From JBBQIY01 sp964618405 (GTDB lineage Bacteria > Verrucomicrobiota > Kiritimatiellia > RFP12 > UBA3636): 14,190 nucleotides of DNA. Below are positions 1 through 7,513 of this stretch, one piece after another. A model generated the notes under the pieces. The model did not search any database, had not been told where the DNA came from, and worked only from the letters and a program-made list of their open reading frames with translations. The stretch's first letter is position 1; each line of letters starts with the position of its first letter. The stretch lies in the NCBI GenBank assembly GCA_964618405.1, contig CAZUAY010000079.1:1-14190 (forward strand). The letters are read 5' to 3'. The position numbers were made by a program, and so were the translations under genes.

Positions 1-27
1 GTTTTTCTTCAGCTTCGATGACCCCAA

Positions 28-80
28 GCGACTGTAATCGGGCAGTCAGGGGGGGGGAACCCCCGTCACTGACCGATTAC
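28..80 (-). repeat. Palindromic dispersed repeat, left copy
   Basis: An imperfect palindrome runs from GTAATCGG (34-41) to CCGATTAC (73-80). Its centre is a run of nine G, then AA, then five C, which could form a hairpin tip. Read as its reverse complement, it matches the element at 14004-14056: about 22 bases are identical in one arm and about 18 in the other, and only the centre differs. The match continues outward to about position 28. The 9-mer CAGCTTCGA occurs at 10-18 and again at 81-89, flanking the element, which hints at a duplicated target site, though 15 bases separate the first copy from the palindrome edge. It resembles a REP- or MITE-like intergenic element. No transposase is present, so how it moves is unknown. 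Confidence 0.75.
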
Positions 81-112
81 CAGCTTCGAGTGGAAAGTTC
101 TTTCCGAAGCTG
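81..112. other. Perfect-arm hairpin next to the left repeat
   Basis: CAGCTTC (81-87) pairs with GAAGCTG (106-112), and inside these GGAAAG (92-97) pairs with CTTTCC (100-105), with a four-base bulge GAGT on one side. It abuts the palindromic element directly. No T-run follows, so it is not a normal intrinsic terminator for a + strand transcript. It may be part of the repeat element, or a regulatory hairpin upstream of the kinase promoter. Confidence 0.55.
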
Positions 113-128
113 TCACGTTGTGTTACCA

Positions 129-158
129 TAGACAATTCAAATTAGCGAACCCTATGAT
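129..158 (+). promoter_or_regulatory. Candidate sigma-70 promoter of the kinase gene
   Basis: TAGACA (129-134, five of six matches to TTGACA) lies 18 bases before TATGAT (153-158, five of six to TATAAT). Transcription would begin near 165, about 130 bases before the preferred kinase start at 296. This is a consensus match only; the host's promoter rules are unknown. Confidence 0.5.
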
Positions 159-295
159 CTAATGAGCTTTAGAGTTTTTCGAGTTACCTTGCAATGAGAG
201 TACAGATACCACCAGTCCAGATCACAGCCGACAAGGATTGCTCGGGCACGCCGCGGGGGCTCCTTCAGGTGCGTCAGCCCTTCTGTGGCATTGGG

Positions 296-3200
296 ATGGC
301 TTTTTTTCGGAGGGTGTTTTATTCTTCTTGTCTGGTGGGCAGCTTAACTCTTGGATTTATGGTTAGAGGGCAATCAGCCAACGGTTCGGATGTGATTTTG
401 GCGGGATGTGAACCCGCTTACCCGCCGTACTGCATTGTCGATGCAACAGGTCAGGCTGGGGGGTTTTCGGTTGAGCTTTTGAGATCTGTTCTCGAGACGA
501 TGGGGGAAAAGGTCTCTTTTCATGTAGATGAATGGGCGCAATTGAGAGCCGATCTAGCCACAGGGCAGATTCGCGTACTTCCGCTGGTTGGCAGAACGCA
601 GGAACGTGAGAAAATCTATGACTTTACGTTTCCCTACCTGATTATGCATGGAACGTTGGTCGTGAGAAAGGATCAACATGATTTGATGGACATTCAAGAT
701 TTAAAGGGACGTCAAGTTGCCGTACTCCAGGGTGACAATGCAGAGGAATACGTTCGAAGGGCAAACCCTGATGCAAAGATTGTGCCGTTGCCTTCGTTTG
801 AGAAGGCACTTGTGGCTTTGTCAAATGGCCAGTATGATGCCGTTGCGATTCAACGTCTGGTTGCTCTTCATCTCATGAAAAAGGCACAACTCACTAATTT
901 AAAAACCATGGGTGTGACGAACGATCAATTTAAGCAGACTTTCTGTTTTGCGGTTCGAAAGGGGGATACCGAATTACTTGCGAAACTGAATGAGGGTTTA
1001 TCCGTGGCGATGCTGGATGGAACATTCCGAGCACTCGCGATCAAATGGTTTTCTGACAGCGAGCAGATCGAGCTGTCTTCAAGCAAGATTGTGGTGAGCG
1101 GGGACAAAGATTTTCCTCCGTATGAATTCCTCGATAAAAGGGGAAATGCGACGGGATTTAGCGTGGACTTAACGAAGGCGATCGCACGGCACATGGGGTT
1201 TGAAATTGAATTCAAACTCGGCGACTGGAGCGAGGTCCGGCGTGGACTTGAGCAAGAAACGGTTGATCTTGTCCAGTCAATGATCTTCTCAGAGATGCGT
1301 GATAAGCGCTATGATTTTTCACCACCCCACAGTTCGGTTCAATACGCAGTTGTGACGCGCAAAGAAATGCCGATGCGATCTAAACTGGAGGAGCTGGCGG
1401 GGCAAAAAATAGCTGTCATGAAGAGTAATTTGATGCATGAACTTGCTGTTCAACAGGGCTACGAAACCAATCTAATTGTTGTGGCAACTCAGGAGCAGGC
1501 GTTGTGGGCGCTTTTGGATGGCACTGCAGACTATGCCCTCGTCGGAAAGATTTCAGCCTATTTTTGGATTGCCAAAAACGAGTGGAAAGACATCAAGGTT
1601 TCAGATCATTCTGTTTTTTCTGCCCAGTGTTGCTATGCTGTGCTCCCGGCAAATAAAGCTATTCTAGAGCAATTTTCGGAAGGACTTGCGATCATCAAGC
1701 AAACAGGCGAGTATAGAGAATTGAGGAACAAGTGGCTTAGTCCGTATGAACCTCGCGGTATTAGCTTAAAAAAAGGCATAACTTACCTCGCGGTTGTAGC
1801 GATTCCTCTTGTTACCTTGTTGTTATTTGCGATTATCTGGTCGAGGATGCTTCATCGGCAGGTGATTGAAAGAACACGCGATCTAGCGCTGGAAGCGGAA
1901 GGTCACCGAGCGGCAGAAATCCGAGCTCAAGCTACATTGGATCAAGATATCACGGCTCGGAATAAGGCGGCAGAAGATCATAAGCGGCTTATGGCGGTAA
2001 TCGATCAGGTTGGAGAAGGTATTGTGATAACCGATTCTGTCGGCGTGGTCTTGTATGTCAATCCAGCATTTGTAGAAACTCGAGGCTATACGCTTGAGGA
2101 AATACTTGGGAAAAAGCTAGGATCGATTCAGAGCGGAAAAAACGATCCGGCACTGTACCAGGAAATGTGGAGCATCATTTCTCGCGGTGAAACGTGGGTC
2201 GGTCGTTTTATCAACCGACGCAAAGACGGCACGCTCTACACTGAAGAGTCTACGATATCGCCGGTGTTCGACAAAGACGATAAAATCATGAATTACGTCG
2301 CCGTGAGTCGCGATATTACAGATCAACTCCGCATGGCAGAGCAGCTCAGCCAATCGCAACGCCTTGAATCCATTGGGCGTCTCGCCGGCGGTGTTGCCCA
2401 CGATTTCAACAACATGCTAGGTGTTATTCTAGGAACAGCTGAAATGGCGATGGATCGGACGAAACCTGAGGATCCAATTTTCAACGACCTTCAAGAGATC
2501 CGACGCGCCGCCGACCGATCGGCCAGCCTAACCCGCCGGCTTCTTACGTTTGCTCATAAGCAGACTGTTGCACCGCAGGTTGTCGACTTGAACGACGCTG
2601 TGAGTGCCGCGTTAAAAATGCTTCGGCGCCTTATCTGTGAGGATATCGAACTGCTGTGGTATCCAGGAACCGAACAGGCAACCGTCAGAATTGATCCAAC
2701 GCAGGTTGACCAAATCTTGACAAACCTTGCCGTCAATGCGAGCGATGCTATTTCCGGTGTTGGCCAGATTACGATCAAGACAAGCCATGTGAAATTGGAT
2801 CCAGAGTTCTGCAAGTCTTATGCCAATACGAGTCCGGGAGACTATGTGCTTCTCGCCGTCAGCGATACAGGATGTGGGATGGACGAGAAGACAATCAAAA
2901 ATATTTTCGAACCCTTTTTCACGACAAAAGGTGTTGGCAAGGGAACAGGACTTGGTCTCCCAACTGTGTATGGCATTGTGCAACAAAACAAGGGGTTCAT
3001 CAACGTCTATAGCGAGCTTGGCCTCGGCACAACGTTTAAAATCTATTTAAAGCACTTTGTCGATACGTTACGCGTCGTGAAGGAAGAACCTCTTCGGATC
3101 GTCGAAACAGGGGGAGAAACCTTGCTTTTGGTGGAAGATGAGGAGGCGATTCTTCAGATGACCGAGACCATGCTGAAGAAATTAGGCTATACGGTAATCC

Positions 3201-3475
3201 CAGCGAATTCCCCTTCCGAGGCAATAAAATTGGCCGCCGCATTCAAAAGCAATATTGACTTGCTCCTCACCGATATGGTCATGCCGCAAATGAACGGATA
3301 TGAACTATCCGAAAAACTTAAAATATCGCGCCCCAGGATGAAATATTTGTTCATGTCTGGATATACGGCTGATATTATCAGTCACGATAAAATCGAAAAC
3401 GATGGAATTTGCTTTCTAGAAAAGCCGTTTTCAATTCATGATCTCTCTGTGAAAATTCGTGAGGTTCTGAGCTAA
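296..3475 (+). CDS. BvgS-like hybrid sensor histidine kinase
   Basis: This is a membrane sensor kinase of 1059 residues. It starts with a signal peptide-like segment (about residues 1-28), then two tandem periplasmic Venus-flytrap modules of the SBP_bac_3 family (about 31-255 and 264-480). These are followed by a transmembrane helix (497-515), a PAS domain (about 565-680), a HisKA domain with phospho-acceptor His702 in the motif AHDFNN, an HATPase domain (N-box near 803, DTGCGM near 856, GTGLGL near 882) and a C-terminal receiver domain with Asp993 in LLLTDMVMP. This is the order of Bordetella BvgS without its final Hpt domain. Ligand binding should set autophosphorylation and phosphotransfer to Asp993; an Hpt protein and response regulator must lie elsewhere. 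Both flytrap modules lack the aspartate that binds the amino-acid amine in LAO/HisJ-type proteins (Gln186 and Gly417 instead). An in-frame ATG at 194 gives 34 extra residues ahead of the signal sequence. I prefer 296 because it puts the signal peptide at the N-terminus, but neither start has a strong ribosome-binding site. Confidence 0.93.
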   Translation: MAFFRRVFYSSCLVGSLTLGFMVRGQSANGSDVILAGCEPAYPPYCIVDATGQAGGFSVELLRSVLETMGEKVSFHVDEWAQLRADLATGQIRVLPLVGRTQEREKIYDFTFPYLIMHGTLVVRKDQHDLMDIQDLKGRQVAVLQGDNAEEYVRRANPDAKIVPLPSFEKALVALSNGQYDAVAIQRLVALHLMKKAQLTNLKTMGVTNDQFKQTFCFAVRKGDTELLAKLNEGLSVAMLDGTFRALAIKWFSDSEQIELSSSKIVVSGDKDFPPYEFLDKRGNATGFSVDLTKAIARHMGFEIEFKLGDWSEVRRGLEQETVDLVQSMIFSEMRDKRYDFSPPHSSVQYAVVTRKEMPMRSKLEELAGQKIAVMKSNLMHELAVQQGYETNLIVVATQEQALWALLDGTADYALVGKISAYFWIAKNEWKDIKVSDHSVFSAQCCYAVLPANKAILEQFSEGLAIIKQTGEYRELRNKWLSPYEPRGISLKKGITYLAVVAIPLVTLLLFAIIWSRMLHRQVIERTRDLALEAEGHRAAEIRAQATLDQDITARNKAAEDHKRLMAVIDQVGEGIVITDSVGVVLYVNPAFVETRGYTLEEILGKKLGSIQSGKNDPALYQEMWSIISRGETWVGRFINRRKDGTLYTEESTISPVFDKDDKIMNYVAVSRDITDQLRMAEQLSQSQRLESIGRLAGGVAHDFNNMLGVILGTAEMAMDRTKPEDPIFNDLQEIRRAADRSASLTRRLLTFAHKQTVAPQVVDLNDAVSAALKMLRRLICEDIELLWYPGTEQATVRIDPTQVDQILTNLAVNASDAISGVGQITIKTSHVKLDPEFCKSYANTSPGDYVLLAVSDTGCGMDEKTIKNIFEPFFTTKGVGKGTGLGLPTVYGIVQQNKGFINVYSELGLGTTFKIYLKHFVDTLRVVKEEPLRIVETGGETLLLVEDEEAILQMTETMLKKLGYTVIPANSPSEAIKLAAAFKSNIDLLLTDMVMPQMNGYELSEKLKISRPRMKYLFMSGYTADIISHDKIENDGICFLEKPFSIHDLSVKIREVLS

Positions 3476-3491
3476 ATGTGGAGAAATTGAC

Positions 3492-6140
3492 ATGAGTAAC
3501 AAATTTAAATTTAATCGATCCGACTATCGTAGACCACCGGTACAGCTTACCCATGTGGATCTGGAGTTGGCAATTTATGACGACCGTATGGATGGGATTG
3601 AGACGCTTCAGCTTCTGCCGCGTGAGGCGGTGTCGGTCGTGGAACTGGACGCACAAGATCTCGAGATCGGTGAAATCGCCTTGCAGGAGGCCGATGGCTC
3701 GAAGCGAAACTTGACTTCTATGTATATCAAGGCAGAGAATCGGCTTGAGATTATGCTCCCACGCGAATTTCAGCCAGACGAGAAGATTAGGCTCGTCGTG
3801 AGCGCGGTGTGTCGCCCTACGCACAATATCCTCGACGGTCTCTATTACGACACCACACCGGAAGGTGCCCCCCCACAGATGATTTCGCAGTGCCAGCAAT
3901 GGGGTTTCCAGCGCATCATGCCAATTATCGACGATTGTACGGCGAAATGCACCTGGCGGACGACGCTGGAGGGTTCGGCGCGCTACACCCATCTCATTAC
4001 GAACGGTGATATCGCTCGTAATACGAATCCCGATGGGGTTCCCGTTCTTGTTCACAACAATCCTTCGCGCATGCGGATCACGTACGAAAATACAATCCCG
4101 ATGCCTTCGTACCTTTTTCTCGTGGCGGCTGGAACGTGGGATGTGCTAGCGGACTCTGTGACAACGGATACGGGTCGCGTTATACAACTGGAGTATCTCG
4201 TTCCGCCAGGACTTGCGGAGGGCGCGAAGATTCCGATGGAGATCTTGAAGGATTCTGTGCTGTGGCATGCACGCCGCCTTGATTACGACTACAAGCGCGA
4301 CTGTTATCGAACCATCTGTATGGAGAAGTCGAACTTCGGCGGTATGGAAAACGTCGGCAATACCACGATCATCACAGAGGCAGCTTTAATCGATCGGTGG
4401 ACAACGGATCGGCGTCTCATTTATGCGCATGGTGTCATCATTCATGAGTTTGAGCACAACCATTGTGGCAGCGATGTTACAATGGAGACGCCCTTCGACA
4501 TGTGGCTCAACGAGGCGTTCACGGTCAATATCGAGCGAGAATATGTCAAACAAAAATTTGGCTCTGAACTCATGCGCCTTGAAGATCTGGATGCGATGCG
4601 GTCGCCATTGCAAGGACCTCTTGCTGTTGAGGACGGCGGGAAGAGGGGACGGATCGTGCGCGAAGGGTTCAATCATCCTGACGAGGTTGTGGATGGCGTA
4701 ACCTACGTAAAGGCCCCTGAAGTCCTAGGAATGCTCCAGAATCTCATGGGCGAAGATCAATACCTCGCCGCAATTTCTTGGTATTTTTCGGAGTATAACG
4801 GCGGCAATGCAGGGACCGACCAATTCCTCGACGCCTTTAGGAAGTTTTCGACGCAAAGTTTGAATTCGTTTTTTCATGAATGGCTTTTTACCATCGGCTA
4901 TCCAGCGATAACGGGCTCTTATGTTTACGACGAAAAACACCGAAACCTTACGGTAACGCTTTCGCAAAAGCGGCGCGGCGGTCCCGGAGGGACGTTCACC
5001 GTGCCGTTTCATGTCACAGGCGTGGACGCGAACGGAGAAATTATCCAGGCGGTCGATCGGACCTTGATCCTCAATGCTGAGAGCATTAAAGCTGTTTTTG
5101 AAAACGTGGATGAAGCACCGGCATTTCTTGACTGGAACAACGGACGAGCATTTTACGGCACCTTCGAGGATGCGACCGCTACGCCTGACACGCTTCTTGA
5201 GATCGTGCGAAAATCGCCGTTCAGCATCGGTCGTGTCGAAGCGATGCGTCGCTTAACCGACATTGAAATGGCGGGAGCGATTGCCCACGAAGCGTATAAA
5301 CCCTCTGAAGACTGGCTGAGACTCCTTTTCAACCTGCTCGTTGATGCGTCCCTTCCAGACGGGATCAAGGCGCGATTGCTGACCGTGTCGGAGGAAATGC
5401 TCGATCGTGACTACCTGCCCCGAGCGGCGGAGCGCAATGCCGCTGCGCGACGTTTACGCAAGGTCGTGGCGGCGTCATGCGGAGAGAATGCCCTCTTGAG
5501 GGCTTTTCGAGCGGTCTGCTGTGGCGCGGTCGACGAGCCAATGGAGAAGGCGATTCCACGTCGCGCACTCGTGGCCGCGCTTGGGACTTTGCTTGCCGAA
5601 ACGGGTGGCGAAGAAGCCCAAGAGGCCTTGTTGATGCAATTTGATGCGGCGGTCTGCGTCAGCGACCTTCTCAATGTTTCCAAGGCACTTAATGCCACGG
5701 ATGCACCTTGTCGAACCTCCATCATGGAGAATCTCCGCGCGAAGTGCAGTCCCCACGTGGCGGCGTATGGTGGCTACTTGCAGGTTGTGGGATCATCGCC
5801 ACACCCAGAAGTGTTCGATGATCTGGCACGTGAAGAGGCGAGCCCAGCGTTTCGGATGGAGCATCCTGGACATAGTCGTTCACTTTATGGAGCCATGGCG
5901 GCGAACAATGCGCAACTGTGGACTGAACGAGGTTTGGTTTGGGCCGAGGAAACGGTTTTAAAGCTGGCCGGTGTGAATGAGAATGTTGCGTTGTTGGTGC
6001 TCACGGCGTTTCAGCTTGTAGATTTGATGGAAGAGCCACTCCAGAGCCGTATTCGTGCGTTGCTCCAGTCCTTGTCCGAACGAATTGATGCACCGGCTGC
6101 ACCCAGTCTGCGGGGACGAATTCTGGAGATGCTGAGTTAG
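3492..6140 (+). CDS. pepN: M1 family zinc aminopeptidase, PepN-like
   Basis: This is a zinc metallopeptidase that removes N-terminal residues from peptides, expected in the cytoplasm because no signal peptide is seen. At 882 residues it is close to E. coli PepN (870). The zinc site is HEFEH (His318, Glu319, His322) with Glu341 as third ligand after the standard 18-residue gap. The exopeptidase motif is GGMEN (283-287), the form also found in leukotriene A4 hydrolase, where PepN has GAMEN. Tyr405 in TYVKAPEV aligns with the catalytic Tyr381 of PepN (VYEKGAEV). The segment QCQQWGFQRIMPIIDD aligns with the PepN stretch QCEAEGFRRITYFLD. A beta-sandwich region (about 455-550) and a helical C-terminal region (about 560-882) follow, as in the PepN/DUF3458 group. 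GGAG at 3480-3483 is a good ribosome-binding site 8 bases before the ATG. The gene begins 16 bp after the kinase stop, so the two are probably co-transcribed. The C-terminal third is less recognisable to me than the catalytic part. Confidence 0.9.
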   Translation: MSNKFKFNRSDYRRPPVQLTHVDLELAIYDDRMDGIETLQLLPREAVSVVELDAQDLEIGEIALQEADGSKRNLTSMYIKAENRLEIMLPREFQPDEKIRLVVSAVCRPTHNILDGLYYDTTPEGAPPQMISQCQQWGFQRIMPIIDDCTAKCTWRTTLEGSARYTHLITNGDIARNTNPDGVPVLVHNNPSRMRITYENTIPMPSYLFLVAAGTWDVLADSVTTDTGRVIQLEYLVPPGLAEGAKIPMEILKDSVLWHARRLDYDYKRDCYRTICMEKSNFGGMENVGNTTIITEAALIDRWTTDRRLIYAHGVIIHEFEHNHCGSDVTMETPFDMWLNEAFTVNIEREYVKQKFGSELMRLEDLDAMRSPLQGPLAVEDGGKRGRIVREGFNHPDEVVDGVTYVKAPEVLGMLQNLMGEDQYLAAISWYFSEYNGGNAGTDQFLDAFRKFSTQSLNSFFHEWLFTIGYPAITGSYVYDEKHRNLTVTLSQKRRGGPGGTFTVPFHVTGVDANGEIIQAVDRTLILNAESIKAVFENVDEAPAFLDWNNGRAFYGTFEDATATPDTLLEIVRKSPFSIGRVEAMRRLTDIEMAGAIAHEAYKPSEDWLRLLFNLLVDASLPDGIKARLLTVSEEMLDRDYLPRAAERNAAARRLRKVVAASCGENALLRAFRAVCCGAVDEPMEKAIPRRALVAALGTLLAETGGEEAQEALLMQFDAAVCVSDLLNVSKALNATDAPCRTSIMENLRAKCSPHVAAYGGYLQVVGSSPHPEVFDDLAREEASPAFRMEHPGHSRSLYGAMAANNAQLWTERGLVWAEETVLKLAGVNENVALLVLTAFQLVDLMEEPLQSRIRALLQSLSERIDAPAAPSLRGRILEMLS

Positions 6141-6185
6141 TCACAAAGGGAATCTGAAGGCAGTCCGCGCTTTTTGAGTTGCCCG

Positions 6186-6214
6186 TTGCAAAAAAATCGA
6201 CAGTCCGATAGAAT
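6186..6214 (+). promoter_or_regulatory. Candidate sigma-70 promoter for the PAS gene
   Basis: TTGCAA (6186-6191) and TAGAAT (6209-6214) are 17 bases apart, matching consensus at four and five of six positions. It sits in the 169-bp gap between pepN and the PAS gene. Transcription from near 6221 would give a leader of about 90 bases that includes the hairpin at 6277-6297. No intrinsic terminator for pepN was seen in this gap. Confidence 0.5.
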
Positions 6215-6276
6215 GTTGCGCGTAAAAGAGCGTACAAATCGTGACACTCTGCCTTTCTATTTGAACTCTGATATTA

Positions 6277-6297
6277 ACTCCAGAAAAAACCTGGAGT
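6277..6297 (+). promoter_or_regulatory. Hairpin at the ribosome-binding site of the PAS gene
   Basis: ACTCCAG (6277-6283) and CTGGAGT (6291-6297) are perfect 7-bp inverted arms around the loop AAAAAAC. The 3' arm contains GGAG (6293-6296), one of two possible Shine-Dalgarno motifs. The second, GGAG at 6298-6301, begins right after the stem and is 8 bases before the ATG at 6310. A folded stem would sequester the first motif and crowd the second, so it may modulate translation. No protein or ligand-binding site is recognised. Confidence 0.5.
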
Positions 6298-6309
6298 GGA
6301 GACGATTAC

Positions 6310-7437
6310 ATGAACAAATCAAGCACCATGCGGATCGACTTGATACCTGATATTTCCGATGTGCCACTTTCTGAAAAGCCCAAGGCCTCTTTCGTCTCCG
6401 TTGGGGGTGGCACGGCACCTCGTAGGATTTCGCCCTCTGCGCAAGTGCAAGGTCATGGCGGATATGGTGAGCTTTTTCAGAATATTTATGATGCCGGGAT
6501 CGTTACCGATCTTCATGGACGTATTCGTGATGTCAATAGCCGTGCAATTGATTCCTTTGGCCATTCTCCCGACGAATTTTCGCATCTTAACATTGAAGAC
6601 ATCATTGCTGGTGCCGACGATGAGCTGATTCGAACCTTGTATGAGAACCTTCAGAACGAATGCTTCACGCTCATGCAGGCCTATTGCATCCGTGCCGATG
6701 GTTCCGCGTTTCCGGCCGAAGTGGCGGTTAGCCAGATGCGGCTTTCCACGCCGCATCTTTGCTTCTTCGTACGTGACGAGACCCTCCGGCGGCAGGCTGA
6801 CGAAATGCTCAGAACTGAGCATAACGCCCTCCAAAACGCGAGTGATGCGATCGTGGTTATCGACATGAATGCTCGGATTGAGTACGCCAATCCAGCGACG
6901 GCTCGGATTTGGGGATACCCTACGTCTTCCGATCTCGTCGGCAAACCGCTCGGTAAGCTTTTGATGAACGAATCGGATGGGCTGGAAATTGTCTCCTCGC
7001 TGACGGGAGAGCATTTCATGACGAGCGGTATTGCCGTTGCCCTTCGGCATGATGGGGACCCATTTCGGGTGAATATCCGAGCGGCGTGTAATCGCGATTC
7101 GGACGGCAATGTCGTGGGAGCAGTGCTTTCTTTTTCGGATTTAACGGAGCGTGACCGCGTGTTGAGTGCCGAGCGCGACGCGATTCGGTTTCGTGATACC
7201 TTGCAACGTCTCGACGAATTTAAGAATGTATTAAAGTGCGGATTAGGTGAAATAACGACGTTGATTACCGACTTCATGAACGCCAAGATCGTTGCTGATG
7301 AAGGTGTAAAGAAACGCCTCATTAGTGCCTCCGATGCCTGTGCTGGGCTTAATGCCGTATTGATTGACATCGAAGAACTCATTACTAGTGCGGTGAATGA
7401 GAAGCAGAACGAGGCAACGATTACGGTTGATGAATGA
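6310..7437 (+). CDS. Tandem PAS-domain protein without known output
   Basis: This 375-residue protein is predicted to be soluble. It has two PAS domains, about residues 48-155 (from YGELFQNIYDAGIVTD) and about 165-282 (NASDAIVVIDMNARIEYANP to VLSFSDLTERDR). The first contains the phrase RADGSAFPAEVAVS, typical of PAS_9/PAS_4-type sensors. The first 45 residues look disordered. The last 90 residues (about 285-375) are predicted helical and resemble in outline a two-helix dimerisation segment (CGLGEITTLITDF, then VKKRLISASDACAGLNAVL). There is no phospho-acceptor histidine, no ATPase domain, and no GGDEF, EAL, HTH or receiver domain. Possible roles are a ligand- or redox-sensing adaptor, or the remnant of a histidine kinase. 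The ribosome-binding site is GGAG at 6298-6301. The gene lies 76 bp before the CDP-alcohol transferase gene and may share its transcript. The PAS calls are firm; the function is unknown. Confidence 0.85.
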   Translation: MNKSSTMRIDLIPDISDVPLSEKPKASFVSVGGGTAPRRISPSAQVQGHGGYGELFQNIYDAGIVTDLHGRIRDVNSRAIDSFGHSPDEFSHLNIEDIIAGADDELIRTLYENLQNECFTLMQAYCIRADGSAFPAEVAVSQMRLSTPHLCFFVRDETLRRQADEMLRTEHNALQNASDAIVVIDMNARIEYANPATARIWGYPTSSDLVGKPLGKLLMNESDGLEIVSSLTGEHFMTSGIAVALRHDGDPFRVNIRAACNRDSDGNVVGAVLSFSDLTERDRVLSAERDAIRFRDTLQRLDEFKNVLKCGLGEITTLITDFMNAKIVADEGVKKRLISASDACAGLNAVLIDIEELITSAVNEKQNEATITVDE

Positions 7438-7513
7438 TAGGGTTTAGCGTTTTGCGTTGTCAATTCTTTCGAGTCAATTCAGACAAGTTTGAAGCGGTTG
7501 AATGAGGTGAAAA

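Noticed and set aside
81..112. Hairpin read as an intrinsic terminator of an upstream gene
   Set aside because: No T-run follows on the + strand. In the - direction the following bases are G/T-rich repeat sequence rather than a clean T-tract.
170..186. A degenerate copy of the GAGTT repeat (GAGTTTTTCGAGTTACC) near the left element
   Set aside because: Only two loose units, with different spacing from the right-hand arrays; chance similarity is likely.
3378..4055. 225-codon open frame on the - strand over the kinase/pepN junction
   Set aside because: It lies opposite two well-supported genes, has no recognisable domain or ribosome-binding site, and its composition looks like a reverse-strand shadow.
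4332..4346. GGMEN in place of GAMEN as evidence of a novel M1 peptidase
   Set aside because: GGMEN is known in other M1 members such as leukotriene A4 hydrolase, and the overall sequence aligns with PepN, so this alone is not unusual.
6319..7463. Long - strand open frames (243 and 260 codons) opposite the PAS gene
   Set aside because: They lie opposite a gene with two clear PAS domains and show no domain of their own; two such frames in different phases are expected from its codon use.
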